Assembly: GCA_905221605.1 (NCBI GenBank)
Contig: CAJNDS010000668.1
Location: 160,001 to 224,000 of the forward strand
Source of the DNA: Symbiodinium natans
Taxonomy: Eukaryota > Sar > Dinophyceae > Suessiales > Symbiodiniaceae
Length of the DNA stretch: 64,000 nt
Reading direction: 5' to 3'
Part shown: in pieces, positions 1-9,231 of the stretch
Position numbering within the stretch: position 1 is the first letter of the stretch
Layout of the letters: every line of letters starts with the position of its first letter
The notes under the pieces: generated by a model
The model's input: the letters and a program-made list of their open reading frames with translations, nothing else
What the model was told of the DNA's origin: nothing
Database searches by the model: none
Position numbers and translations under genes: made by a program

Positions 1-40
1 CATCTACCAGGATCTGGGACGAGTCTCCAGTCTAGGGTTT

Positions 41-134
41 AGGGTTTAGGGTTTAGGGTTGAGGGTTTAGGGTTTAGGGTTTAGGTTTAGGGTTCAGGGT
101 TCAGGGTTTAGGGTTTAGGGTTTCGGGTTTAGGG
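41..134 (+). repeat. TTTAGGG telomere-like array
   Basis: About a dozen TTTAGGG heptamers with a few variants (GAGGG, TTCAGGG, TTCGGG). It is interstitial: unique sequence follows on the right and the window begins with non-telomeric sequence. Confidence 0.95.
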
Positions 135-460
135 CAGCACAGCGTCGCGCGATGCAAGTTTTTTTGGGGGTGCAAGGTTCCATGACTGTCCTATGGCTTT
201 GCAGACTTGGCAGCCGACTTTAGCCCATGAATCCCTTCCATATTAGCTCTTTGCGGGTTTGATTAGGAAGTAGGGTTTCGGGTTTAGGGTTTAGGGCGGC
301 TGGACAAGTAGGTGGATGGTTCCAGCAGGGCGCTTCCTGTTCAAAACCCCTCCCCTCCGCAGAGACCGAAGCAACCACACACAGATCCTCACCGTGCTCA
401 AACCCCGAGTCCCCCACAGCCCCTGAAAGGCATCAACCCTACTTTCCTAAACCCTACTTT
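135..460. other. unique island with scattered TTTAGGG units
   Basis: Mostly unique sequence with short TTTAGGG runs near 270-295. I see no reading frame with convincing coding character and no recognisable element. Confidence 0.4.
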
Positions 461-594
461 CCTAAGCCCTAAACCCTAAACCCTACTTCCTAAACCCTAA
501 ACCCTAAACCCTAAACCCTAAACCCTAAACCCTAAACCCTAAACCCTAAACCCTAAACCCTAAACCCTAAACCCTAAACCCTAAACCCTAAACG
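461..594 (-). repeat. CCCTAAA array
   Basis: Nearly perfect CCCTAAA heptamers from about 497, preceded by degenerate units. It lies immediately left of an exon-like island, the usual arrangement in this window. Confidence 0.95.
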
Positions 595-600
595 CCAAAG

Positions 601-668
601 AGCCGAAGGACGGCTTCCCTTGCGGGCCTGCGGGCGAGATGACCACAGAGAGGACCGCCCCGGAGTTT
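601..668 (+). CDS. exon-like island, unknown protein
   Basis: Open frame reading PKDGFPCGPAGEMTT and onward between a CCCTAAA array on the left and a G-rich stretch on the right. An AG precedes the start. Composition is GC-rich and non-repetitive, as in the recognised exons elsewhere. No family recognised; boundaries are approximate. Confidence 0.3.
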
Positions 669-699
669 CGGGCTTGGGGTCCAAGGTTTTGGGCTCTTG

Positions 700-893
700 G
701 GGTTTAACCCTAAACCCTCAAGCCCTCAAGCCCTCAAGCCCTCAAGCCCTCAAACCCTCAAACCCTCAAACCCCTCAACCCCTCAACCCCTCAAACCCTC
801 AAACCCTCAAACCCTCAAACCCTCAAACCCTCAAACCCTCAAACCCTCAAACCCTCAAACCCTCAAACCCTCAAACCCTCAAACCCTAAACCT
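700..893 (-). repeat. CCCTCAA variant array
   Basis: A homogeneous block of CCCTCAAG then CCCTCAAA units, a variant of the telomere heptamer. The uniformity over about 190 bp suggests local expansion of one variant. Confidence 0.9.
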
Positions 894-1665
894 TAGGGCT
901 TAGTTGTGGCGTTTCTTCAGGATGCTTAGGGGTAAGAGTTGGTTGACGTCAGGGGCTGGGCGCCCTGAACCCTAAACCCTAAAGTCTTGGCCGCGAGCGC
1001 GACCTAGTCGCGAAGCGGCCACGCGACGATCAGGAGCCGTCAAGACACACCACTGCACAGGGTGAAGCCTCTGCAGCCTCTCATCCTAGGCAACCTCAAC
1101 CCTGCACCCTAAACCCTCGGCCCTAGGTTCAGAATAAGTCCCTTTCCACCTCCGGCCTGGAGCCCCCACAACCCTTGGCTCCCGTAAGCTCTCAAGCTCT
1201 TGCTCGCCTTCAGCCCTTAAGGGTTCAGGGTTTGGCTCTGTGGTTCATGGTTAGGGTTTCGGGATAAGACCTGAAGGTTGTAGGATTTAGCCGCCGAGAG
1301 CCAGGAGCTTCCGATTTCCAGAGCTCCTGCAGGCGGTTGCCACGGCCCAGCTGTCTTTCCGGCACGTGGCATCTCGGTGAGGTAGCCCAAGCCCCATGCC
1401 CTAAACCGCTTTGAACTTGTGAGCCTGGACCTAAACCCTAAACCCAAACCCTAAGTTCTAAAAGCCCTAACCACTAAACCATGAGCCCTAAACCATATAA
1501 GCCCTAAGCCGTAGCAGCCTCAAGCCTATACCCGAAACCTGCTGCATGGTAAATCCAGCACCAAGAGAAGCCCTAAGCTATATCCCCCTTGGGGAAGCAT
1601 TTTTATTTTTGTTTATATGAAACCCAACAGGATATTAGCAGAATTATCTTTATTAAGGTTCTAAG
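894..1665. other. mixed unique and degenerate telomere-like sequence
   Basis: Short C-rich units (960-985, 1090-1120, 1430-1510) and a G-rich patch near 1225 alternate with unique stretches. The island at 985-1080 could be an exon but gives no clearly preferred frame. Confidence 0.35.
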
Positions 1666-1737
1666 GGGAGTATAGTGAGGTGGTCGAGGGCCACCGCATC
1701 TTCGGCTGCGCGGAGCTCCTGGAAAAAGCCAGCTTGG
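1666..1737 (+). CDS. exon-like island, unknown protein
   Basis: After CTAAG the frame reads EYSEVVEGHRIFGCAELLEK, well-mixed protein-like sequence, and a TTTAGGG array follows from 1752. It may belong with the islands at 2464 and 2781 on the same strand. No family recognised. Confidence 0.4.
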
Positions 1738-2463
1738 TTTCTTGGAAAAGGAGTTTAGGGTGTAGGGTTTAGGGTTTAGGGTTTGGGATCCAGGGTCGTG
1801 TCCAAACTCCCTTTGTGTCCTTCAAGAGAACTTTCAAGTTTTTGGGTTTCCGGAGATTTGTAGGAAGAATAAGAAGCTCAACCGCTTTGTGTTTTATTGC
1901 TTGGGCATTGGAGAAGTAAGGTTCTGTTCCTTCTGCTCCCGAAGGATGTTGCGAGAACGCGACGGCTGTCGAAGCAGAAGAAGAAGAAAGCTCGGACCCT
2001 CAAACTGCCCAGGTACGCAGCAGGGTGACATATTTTAGAGTTCCGGGTTTGGGTTATAGGCATAGGGTTACCGAAGCCAGAAGCCCTAAACCCCAAACAA
2101 CGAGCCGTGAGCCCTAAGCCCTAAGCCCTAAGCCCTACGCCCTACGCCTTAAGCCCTAAGCAAAAAAAACCCTAAACCCTAAACCCAACGCTCAAGCCCA
2201 AACCCAACCCTCAGCTGGCCCTCCCTCAATGGGCTTTTCAAGCTTCCAAAGTTACATGTGTAGTTTTCGACATTTAGGGTCCCCTTTTCTGATCCTTCTT
2301 TTAAGGGTGCCGAATTAAATTGGGGACCCCCTAAGCCCTAAACCCTAACCCCTAAACCCGAAACGCTAAACCCTAATCCCTAAACCCCAAACTCTAACCC
2401 TAAAACCTAAACCCTAAACCCCAAAATAGGTGACCCGAATTTTGCGAGCTTAGGATTTCCGAA
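1738..2463. repeat. TTTAGGG patch then degenerate CCCTAAA/CCCTAAG arrays
   Basis: TTTAGGG units at 1752-1788, unique sequence to about 2090, then CCCTAAG and CCCTAAA variants at 2099-2190 and 2330-2425. The G-then-C order between the islands at 1666 and 2464 fits the intron pattern seen in the resolved genes. Confidence 0.6.
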
Positions 2464-2528
2464 GAAGGATTCGAGCTTCGGTGGGCTGCCCATGTGGACT
2501 ACTTTCAGAAGAGCTGGGAGGCTTCTTG
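2464..2528 (+). CDS. exon-like island, unknown protein
   Basis: Frame reads EGFELRWAAHVDYFQKSWEA. It is bounded by CCCTAAA units on the left and a perfect TTTAGGG array (2533-2595) on the right. Likely the same gene as 1666 and 2781, by strand and spacing only. Confidence 0.4.
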
Positions 2529-2532
2529 GTCA

Positions 2533-2595
2533 GTTTAGGGTTTAGGGTTTAGGGTTTAGGGTTTAGGGTTTAGGGTTTAGGGTTTAGGGTTTAGT
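2533..2595 (+). repeat. TTTAGGG array
   Basis: Nine perfect heptamers immediately downstream of an exon-like island. Confidence 0.95.
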
Positions 2596-2780
2596 CAATT
2601 GTCCCTTGTTGGACACCCTAAACAATAGGGGGCCGCCTTTGAAAAAATTAGCCCCAAAAAGGGACAGAAGTGAGCCCTAAGATCTTAGGGCTGAGGGGGT
2701 TTCGGAACGTAGGGCTTAACTTTGGGTTTCCACACATGTCTCATCCCTAGCAGTTAGCACCAGATTACCAATCCCGGCCC

Positions 2781-2930
2781 CGTCCCCAAAACTGGTACCT
2801 GGAGGCCTGTCGCCACCTCCAGCAGCGGCCTCTGGGCATCGTCTTCGTTGATGGCGATTGCGATCTCGAGGTGGCGCGAATCGAGGATCATGTTCAGTCT
2901 TGCCTCCAGATGATGGATGCAAGGCCGGGC
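2781..2930 (+). CDS. exon, protein with GIVFVDGD strand motif
   Basis: The frame reads WYLEACRHLQQRPLGIVFVD and continues through GDCDLEVARIEDHVQ to an MMDAR end near a GT at 2931, just before an in-frame stop. A hydrophobic strand ending in DGD resembles the core of Rossmann-like enzymes such as class I methyltransferases, but the exon is too short to decide. Upstream candidate exons of the same gene are at 1666 and 2464. Confidence 0.45.
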
Positions 2931-2967
2931 GTGCCTCTGTGAGCCTCAGTCCCTAACCTTAAACGAT

Positions 2968-3064
2968 GTGGGGGTTTAAGAGAATAAGGGACCCCTGATA
3001 TAGACCCCCAAGTAGTAGGATTCCCTGATAGTAAGGTACCCTTAATTGCGGGGAAAACCCCCAT
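2968..3064. repeat. foldback repeat family B
   Basis: Starts with TGGGGGTTTA and ends with AAAACCCCCAT, an imperfect inverted repeat. The interior holds CCCCCAAGTAGTAGGATTCC and TAAGGTACCC, shared with copies at 16491-16602 and 53702-53773. A short non-autonomous foldback element is the likeliest identity. Confidence 0.65.
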
Positions 3065-3281
3065 GTAAGGATCCTTGAAACAGACTAAAGTATATTCCTT
3101 GATTAGAGGCTCCTGGGCTCTGGGCAAGGCCAGTTTTCGTGGGATGTCTCTCCCTCGGCTCCAGCACGGATGGGGTTACAAGGGCGTGCTATAAAAAAGT
3201 TATAAAAGTTTCCCATCGTGGTTGTTTATAGTGGGGAAAGAAGGCTGGCTTCGTTTAGCGCTTCAGGGCACAGGGGTTAGG

Positions 3282-3378
3282 GCCAATACCCCTTAACTAA
3301 GGAAGATTCCCTTAAAATCATGCTCGGGTTCCTTGTATGGTGTAAGGAATATTTCTTAATTATGTAAGGGGTATTGGA
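3282..3378. repeat. foldback repeat family C
   Basis: Ends form an inverted repeat: CCAATACCCCTTAA on the left and GTAAGGGGTATTGG on the right. The AGGAATATT interior is shared with 26228-26333 and with an interrupted copy at 35190-35345. Confidence 0.7.
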
Positions 3379-3396
3379 GTGTCTGGGGGCAGGCAG

Positions 3397-3535
3397 TCTG
3401 GAAGCACAAAGACCCCACGGTCGACTGGAAGTTGGGCAGTGCGAGCTGGCTCGACATTTCGCGTGCGGCGGTGGAGCAAGCTACTTCGTCTCAAGTACCA
3501 GGCGTGCTGCCTTCGACGGCGGAGACTGCGGAATG
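3397..3535 (+). CDS. exon-like island upstream of the KH exon
   Basis: After GGCAG the frame reads WKHKDPTVDWKLGSASWLDI, then SRAAVEQATSSQVPGVLPST up to an in-frame stop after TAETAE. This frame looks more protein-like than the two Arg-rich alternatives. It could be an internal exon of the KH gene that follows. Confidence 0.35.
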
Positions 3536-3569
3536 AGGACCAAGGTGCAGGGAACAGGGTGAACAAGGC

Positions 3570-3705
3570 TCCGCAGCTTTTGGACGGAGAGAGAGTGTTA
3601 GACAGCTTCCGGGAGCCGTTGCTTCACATGGTCACCGTTGGGCTGGTTGACTCGATCCCGGAGATGCACGGGAGCGGATGCTGTCGCTTTGTGATCTGCG
3701 CGTGA
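3570..3705 (+). CDS. exon-like island upstream of the KH exon
   Basis: Frame reads LLDGERVLDSFREPLLHMVT and on through VGLVDSIPEMHGSG. Other frames stop or are less protein-like. Placed between the 3397 island and the KH exon at 3772, it may be part of the same transcript. No family assigned. Confidence 0.35.
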
Positions 3706-3771
3706 GTGGTGCGAGGGTGAACGAAGATGTCCCTTTGCTGCGCAAGGTGCAATCTGGCAATCTGCAACTTT

Positions 3772-4385
3772 AGTGTCAAATCCTGGGGAAGGGAGAATCT
3801 TCTCCGGCTACGACCTGGAGAAGAATGCCGCCTTCGAGCTTGTCCCTCGCTTAATCGGCCGCAAAGGCGACACCATGAAGAACATCCAGAATGAAACTGG
3901 GGCCAGCGCACGCGTTTGTGGTCGCGGGAGTTGCTGGAAGACCGTCAAGTCGCCCCATGAACCGCTCCAGTTGGCTGTTTCGTGCCTTTCGAGGGAGACC
4001 AGGAGAGCGGCGTCTCTGGGCTTGATTGGGAAACAAGTTTTAAAGTATAAATCTATAAAGTCTTCATGCAAACCCTTCATAGCCATATAGCCCAAGGAAA
4101 CTCAGTTTGCATAGGGACCCCAACTCCACCCAGGTCCAAGAAGACAATGGTGCTGGTGAAAGGCATCACGCAGCACTTCCGGCAGACGAGCCGAGGGCTG
4201 CGCCCTAACGACTTCGATGGAAGGGATGACACTTTGCAGGCCTTGCAGAAGCCACTTGATCGAACATGTACCATTGTAGAAAATCGTACAACATAGTACA
4301 GAACAATGAGTATAACTTCGCACTTTCGGTCCCTTGCAGGACTGTCATCATGGGCGGCGCCGCCGTGAGGGAGGCCGTCCACTGA
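3772..4385 (+). CDS. KH-domain RNA-binding protein, C-terminal exons
   Basis: The first exon (about 3772-4015) encodes a KH fold. LVPRLIGRKGDTMKNIQ carries the GxxG loop (GRKG) that contacts single-stranded RNA, followed by ETGASARVCGRGS, the strand that normally follows the loop, and PLQLAVSC, which matches the closing strand. A second open stretch (about 4128-4270) reads KTMVLVKGITQHFRQ. The last exon (4340-4385) follows TTGCAG and ends TVIMGGAAVREAVH at a TGA. KH proteins bind RNA in splicing, translation or stability control. Exon joins between 4015 and 4340 are not resolved, and the N-terminus is probably in the islands upstream. The KH call itself is fairly secure. Confidence 0.6.
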
Positions 4386-5260
4386 AGCTCAAGAGCCATC
4401 CGACTGATGGGCGCTCAGCGCCTTGGATCCGAGTAGCTGTCAAGGGGTTAGGGTTTAGGGTTTACGGTTTAGGGTAGTTTAGCGCCACACAGAATGGGCA
4501 GTTTTCGGGGGCTCGAGCCTAGGTATCCCGTCACCGACTATGTGCCCCTCTGACGTGTTGCGCGCTTGCGGGCAGAAGACCTAAGTGACTTTTCACACGT
4601 GCTGAGACGCCTGACTCCTTGATGCCGGCATCTGTTCAACAGGTCAAAGCTAGGATGTCTACACCTAAAAGAGCTTGCCAAGGCTTCTTGAGCCTTGCGC
4701 AGGCAGAAGCAAATCGAGCGATTTTGAGCAGAGGTGTTTCGATACATGTCGAAGCATTTCGAAACAAAACGAGACATAAAGAAGCACAAAGACACAAGTT
4801 GATGTTCATTTTGCCTTCTTATGCCTCGAGAAGCTTCTGGGTGCACTTACCACTGCTGGGCCCAAAATAGCCCAAAAGCTATCTTTGTTCTGGGGGCCGG
4901 GGGGTCGGGCGGCGGGGGGGGGGTCTAAGAAACCTGTTCGTGAGTTCCGGGCTCATTAAAAGGGAACTGGTGTGAGAACCCTTCTTAACGGAATCCCACG
5001 CACATGATCCTTGATATCCCTTGTAGTTGTAGTCAATAAGCATTCTCCCTTTCAGGTGGGCTAAGGGTGCCCAGGTTTGGGGTTATCAAGGGACTAAAGG
5101 AGGGACCCTTATCAGGGACTATATAAGGTATGTATATATATATATATATGTAGGGGTTATATGGGGGAATAAGATTAAGGGTCCCTTCTAGGGGTCTCCT
5201 AAACCCTAAACCCTAAGCTCTAAACCCCCAACCCGAAAAAGTTAGGGTTTCTGTGGCCAG
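4386..5260. other. intergenic or intronic stretch with foldback D and a TA tract
   Basis: Contains a short TTTAGGG patch (4446-4475), a weakly open stretch at 4619-4860, a G-rich tract at 4905-4922, a TATA run at 5130-5149 and a copy of repeat family D (about 5090-5195) beginning AAGGGACTAAAGGAGGGACC, shared with 34090 and 40918. Confidence 0.45.
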
Positions 5261-5320
5261 GTGAATCAGCTCGTCGAGCGCTGCCTCTTAGAGGCCGCAG
5301 AGGTCTCCAGAACGTTTTCA
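5261..5320 (+). CDS. exon-like island, unknown protein
   Basis: Right after GGCCAG the frame reads VNQLVERCLLEAAEVSRTFS, then TTTAGGG repeats begin. Small but protein-like with a clean acceptor. No family recognised. Confidence 0.35.
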
Positions 5321-5324
5321 GGGG

Positions 5325-5580
5325 TAGGGTTTAGGGTTTGGGGTTTAGGGTTTAGGGTTTTGGGGTTTACGGTTTAGGGTTTGGGGTCTAGGGTTCAGGG
5401 TTTAGGGCTTAGGGTTTGGGGTTTAGGGCTGCTTTCGGCTGACTTCTTCGGTTTCAAGGCTCCAGTCGCTATTCTAGCCGTTAGGCGTGAGAGTCAGGAC
5501 ATTTTGCCCGCTACTGGTACCTACAACGACGAAAGCCAACGACAAAACCTGAAGAGCTGGAGCCTCTAGCTCTGCCTCCC
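5325..5580 (+). other. TTTAGGG array then possible exon and poly-C tract
   Basis: TTTAGGG variants occupy 5325-5430. From about 5435 to 5568 one frame is open and reads LSADFFGFKAPVAILAVRRE. It could be an exon, but there is no family match. A run of 17 C follows at about 5580-5597. Confidence 0.3.
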
Positions 5581-5603
5581 CCCCCCCCCCCCCCCCCGTA
5601 ATA

Positions 5604-5750
5604 TGTTCAACCCTAAGCCCTAAACCCTATAAACCTCAAACTCCAAACTGGAGACCTCAAATCCTAATTTTTTGTTCAACCCTGAACTAACCCTAAACCC
5701 TAAGCCTTGTAAACCTTAAACTCCAAACTGGAGACCTCAAATCCAAAACC
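5604..5750. repeat. imperfect tandem duplication, about 70 bp unit
   Basis: The segment TTGTTCAACCCT through CTCCAAACTGGAGACCTC is present twice, at about 5604-5672 and 5672-5747. The second copy carries extra CCCTAAA-like units. Confidence 0.75.
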
Positions 5751-6006
5751 CTCCAACTCCCCAGTCTCTCTCGGAAATTGCGTCAGCACCCCAAGCAACC
5801 AATATGGCAGACCCCTGAAAAGGCCCCCCAGCCCCCCCTGCCCAGAAAAAGGAAACTGAACTCCACCAACACACCTCCAAATACCTCTCCAGATGCCCGG
5901 AGCGCTTTCAATCAGTACTCTTAGGCCCTGAAGTTACTTAGGTGGGTGAGGGTGGTGCTGGTAAACTACCCCTATGCCAACCTACTGCAACGTGCATCTT
6001 CAAAGC
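5751..6006. other. unique stretch without a supported gene
   Basis: Non-repetitive sequence with a C-rich middle. No frame looks convincingly coding. Confidence 0.3.
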
Positions 6007-6008
6007 GT

Positions 6009-6372
6009 TGGGGTTTAGGGGTTTAGGGGTTTAGGGGTTTAGGGGTTTAGGGGTTTAGGGGTTTAGGGGTTTAGGGGTTTAGGGGTTTAGGGGTTTTGGG
6101 GTTTTGGGGGGGTTTAGGGGTTTAGGGGTTTAGGGGTTAGGGGTTTTAGGGGGTTAGGGTTAGGGGGTTTAGGGGTGGTTTAGGGGTTTAGGGTTTTGGG
6201 GTTTTGGGGTTTTGGGGTTTTGGGGTTTTGGGGTTTGGGGTTTTGGGGTGGGGTTTGGGGTTTGGGGTTTTGGGGGGTTGAGGGGTTGAGGGTTGAGGGG
6301 TTTAGGGGTTTAGGGTTTAGGGCTTTAGGGGTTTTTAGGGTTTAGGGTTTAGGGTTTAAGTTTAGGGTTCGG
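6009..6372 (+). repeat. GGGGTTTA / GGGGTTTT variant array
   Basis: Blocks of the 8-mer GGGGTTTA give way to GGGGTTTT and back to TTTAGGG. Each block is nearly homogeneous, suggesting repeated local amplification of single variants. Confidence 0.95.
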
Positions 6373-6454
6373 GGTGTACTAAGGTTGCCTATGAAAAGGC
6401 GCATAGTAACCATGGCTGTGTGTTGTAGGGGTGTCACTTTGCCAGCCTCTGAGC

Positions 6455-6620
6455 CCTAAACCTCAAACCCCAAACCCCAAACCCCAAACCCCGAACCCCG
6501 AACCCCCCAAACCCCAAACCCCAAACCCCAAACCCCAAACCCCAAACCCCAAACCCCAAACCCCAAACCCCAAACCCCAAACCCCAAACCCCAAACCCCA
6601 ACCCCTAAGCCCTAAACCCA
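6455..6620 (-). repeat. CCCCAAA variant array
   Basis: About twenty CCCCAAA heptamers in tight tandem, a telomere-repeat variant opposite in strand to the preceding array. Confidence 0.95.
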
Positions 6621-7190
6621 TTACCTCGATCCGTTCAGGGTGTAGGGAAATAGGGTAGAAGTAGTTTGATATTCACGGCAACTATACTCATAAACCGCCA
6701 TTTAAGGTACTTACAGCCCTACTTATAACTTCTCATGAGCCTTTAAGCAGCCCTAAACACTAACCCCTAAGCCCTAAACCCTAAGCCCTAAACCCTGAAC
6801 CCTGAACCCCGAACCCCTTCAAGTAGGGTTCAGGAACCCCAAGCTGCCCTGCTCCCCATCCCAAGCTGCGTGGCCTGAGAACATCGGATGAGGGTTTAGG
6901 GTTTAGGGTTTAGGGTATAGGGTATAGGGTATAGGGTATAGGGTTTAGGGTTGTTGAGCCTCCCCTCCAAAACTTCTTGGGCCTAGGGCTTTGGGGCTTC
7001 AAGCGGTTGGAGGGTCAAGGGATTCAGACCTAAAGGTTCCCCTGAATATACTCCTAATATGGCTCTCACATTCCTTAGGGTCTAGGGTTTAGGGTTTAGG
7101 GTTCAGGGTTTAGAGTTTAGGGTTTAGGGATCCTTGAAAAGCAAAACCCGAGGGTACAACCTGAAGGGTCCAAGGTAGAACCCCTAGAAT
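6621..7190. other. mixed arrays and unique sequence
   Basis: CCCTAA variants at 6740-6810, TTTAGGG/TATAGGG at 6893-6953 and TTTAGGG at 7079-7130, with short unique islands between. No convincing exon. Confidence 0.4.
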
Positions 7191-7251
7191 GCAGGACAAG
7201 AAGGAGACCTTCTACATCGAGGTGCTGCCCCGCCATCCCCCCTTTAGCTTT
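7191..7251 (+). CDS. exon-like island, unknown protein
   Basis: Following CCCTAG the frame reads MQDKKETFYIEVLPRHPPFS before C-rich repeats. Protein-like but very short. No family recognised. Confidence 0.3.
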
Positions 7252-7254
7252 AAA

Positions 7255-7373
7255 TCCTCAACCCTCAACCCTCAGCCCTAAACCTTAAACCACCCTAAAC
7301 CCTAACCCTGGACCCTAGGCCCTAAAACCTAAAAACCTAAACCCTAAACCCTAAACCCTAAACCTGAACCCTA
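7255..7373 (-). repeat. CCCTAAA array, LINE target site
   Basis: Degenerate CCCTAAA units. The last 14 bases, 7360-7373 (AAACCTGAACCCTA), recur exactly at 14167-14180 beyond the LINE, giving a probable target-site duplication. Confidence 0.8.
7360..7373. repeat. 5' target-site duplication of the LINE
   Basis: AAACCTGAACCCTA, identical to 14167-14180. The CCTGAA variant makes it less likely to be a chance match of perfect heptamers, though repeat context weakens the test. Confidence 0.7.
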
Positions 7374-7407
7374 GGCATTTGGCTGCCAGCAGTGCACGTG
7401 CATCAGG

Positions 7408-9108
7408 ATGGAGTGTTTGTGGTTACGAATGTTTCTTCTAGGGTCATTTAGGGCCCTTTTCGTCGTTAATGCTTTTCAGGGTAGGGAGCTGCACAGGCAG
7501 GTTACACCGCCGAAGAGCGGAATAGAACCGAGTGCAGCCATGTCCAAGCCTACCAGCGCTGCCCAGCAAGCCGAATTGGCGCTGTCCACACAGGCGTACA
7601 CCGCCCAGAGGCAGCTGGCGACGTCGGAAGTTTTCGCCGCGCAGCAGCGGCTCTGGATGGAAGAGAGGCGCAGGGGCCCACCATCCACGACGATCTCCTC
7701 GCTCAACACGCCGGCCGAAGACGAGGAGATGCAGCAAGAAGCAGGGCCATCGCGCCAGGCTACACCGCAGCCGGCCACATCGCTCTTTCAGCCCATCCCG
7801 GTGGAGGGTCAGGCCGCCTTCAGTATGACAGCTGCGCAAGCGGGGGTGGATATCAACGACCACACCGCCGTTCGCAACTACATGAGCGAGAAAGTCACCA
7901 CCAGACAGCAGGTCCTGGAAACCATTCGCAACTATCATGTTGGAGTAATCCGCCCCGAAGTTTACCACCTGATCAGCCAGGTCGAGCTTGTCATCGCGGG
8001 CCTGGACGACCGACTGGTTAAAACGCAGGACAATCTCAACTGGATGGTGAGTGACAACCGTGCGCAGCAGAAGAGAGAAGCAGGGCTCATGGTCGTTCTC
8101 ACCGGCTTCGACCCGAAGATGGACCCTACGCAACGGCTCGAACACATCAACTGGATGATGGGGCAGGTGGAAGAGATCAAGCAGTTCCTGGTCCAGAGGA
8201 TGTACAACGCCTCGGACCAGGTCCGTCTGTGGTTTCTGCAGGCATTGCAGACAGACCCCAGTACACCGCCGGCCGGGGAAGGGAAGTGGTCGACGGTTAC
8301 AACGCTCCAGTTCAAGGCCTGGGACCTGCGCCGCGCCTTCATGACTGCATATGGGGGAGGAGGAGGTACACCGCTTTGGGGCCCGCAAGGGCCAGTCAAG
8401 GGCTTCCACATCCGCTGTACACCGTCGTCGCCGCAATTTCAGCGCAAGCTGGAGCTACCAGTGAGAGCGATTCTCTTCATGCTTAATAAGCATGCGGAGA
8501 TGAAGTCTACACCGCCCAGTCCAATGTTGATTTTGTGGCGGACCCTTACCCTGATGCACCCGGATTGTGGCCGCGAATTTGACGAAAGGGCCACAGCCTG
8601 GGCTCGCATGATTTATTTCACCCAAAATGGGGAATTCAGGGGAAGGCTCGAAATCACTGCTGACCTGGCGGATATCGTCAAGGCTAAACCGCCGGAGGAC
8701 GCAGAGGAAGCCACCCTCTGGGACTTTTCCTGGAATTCGGTTGCCTTTGGCATTCAGGCAGAGTTGGACAAGGCCGAAAAGGCCATCATGCAAGAGGCCC
8801 AGGCCAAAGCCAAGGGCTCCAGCAAAGGGTGGTCGATCGGAAAGGGTAAAACGCACTGGTCCAATTGCTTCATTTACTCATCGGAGTACAACCCTTTCCC
8901 GATACCCATGTCCCTAGAGGTTGTAGAGAGCATCAGCTACAGTTGGGATGAGTATTGTGACAAAACCAATACCCCCGACAAGAAGTGTGGTAGCTACTCA
9001 ACGGGCACGATTTGTGGCGCCCCGCCAACGGCTACACCGCCAGCCGGAGAGCAGACAGAGCTTTCTAAGGCTGCGCCCAAAGGAGCGAGGGAGTTTGGTC
9101 GCCGTTGA
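7408..9108 (+). CDS. LINE ORF1, nucleic-acid-binding Gag-like protein
   Basis: Open frame of 566 codons ahead of ORF2, the position of LINE ORF1 proteins, which usually coat the element RNA. The first Met is at 7408. A second at 7540 (MSKPTSAAQQAELAL) is perhaps the better start because the first 44 residues are hydrophobic and unlike the rest. The N-terminal third is rich in A, Q, P, S and T; the middle is helical with regular heptad-like hydrophobics around residues 180-300; the C-terminal part is basic (KAKGSSKGWSIGKGKTHW). I see no CCHC knuckle and no RRM motif. Nine TACACCGC-type motifs, seven of them exact, fall in this ORF, read as TPP or YTA depending on phase. It ends TGA overlapping an ATG. 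Confidence 0.8.
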   Translation: MECLWLRMFLLGSFRALFVVNAFQGRELHRQVTPPKSGIEPSAAMSKPTSAAQQAELALSTQAYTAQRQLATSEVFAAQQRLWMEERRRGPPSTTISSLNTPAEDEEMQQEAGPSRQATPQPATSLFQPIPVEGQAAFSMTAAQAGVDINDHTAVRNYMSEKVTTRQQVLETIRNYHVGVIRPEVYHLISQVELVIAGLDDRLVKTQDNLNWMVSDNRAQQKREAGLMVVLTGFDPKMDPTQRLEHINWMMGQVEEIKQFLVQRMYNASDQVRLWFLQALQTDPSTPPAGEGKWSTVTTLQFKAWDLRRAFMTAYGGGGGTPLWGPQGPVKGFHIRCTPSSPQFQRKLELPVRAILFMLNKHAEMKSTPPSPMLILWRTLTLMHPDCGREFDERATAWARMIYFTQNGEFRGRLEITADLADIVKAKPPEDAEEATLWDFSWNSVAFGIQAELDKAEKAIMQEAQAKAKGSSKGWSIGKGKTHWSNCFIYSSEYNPFPIPMSLEVVESISYSWDEYCDKTNTPDKKCGSYSTGTICGAPPTATPPAGEQTELSKAAPKGAREFGRR

Positions 9109-9217
9109 TGGTTTCTTTCGGCAATTTGCCACATTCGCACTGGCCAGTCCTGGAATACACCGCAGCCCCGGTGCAGTTGGACCACACAATCCCCTCATTT
9201 AAGGCAGACGGGCCCAT
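9107..9217 (+). CDS. possible 36-codon reinitiation ORF between ORF1 and ORF2
   Basis: An ATG overlaps the ORF1 stop as TGATG and opens a short frame ending with TGA at 9215-9217, 14 bases before the ORF2 ATG. It contains one of the TACACCGC motifs. Stop-start overlaps are known to allow termination-reinitiation in some LINEs. Whether this ORF is translated, or only bridges to ORF2, is inference. Confidence 0.3.
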
Positions 9218-9231
9218 TTGAAACTTTCTCA

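Noticed and set aside
1-134. A true chromosome end at the left edge
   Set aside because: A left chromosome end should begin with CCCTAAA on this strand; here it is TTTAGGG, preceded by unique sequence, and similar arrays occur throughout the window.
620-903. Pro/Ser/Lys-rich open frames
   Set aside because: They translate CCCTCAAA telomere-like variants; the frame stays open only because of the repeat period. The same applies at 6431-6658.
7444-8436. Long minus-strand open frame overlapping LINE ORF1
   Set aside because: It is a mirror of ORF1 in GC-rich coding sequence, with no recognisable domain and no place in a LINE.
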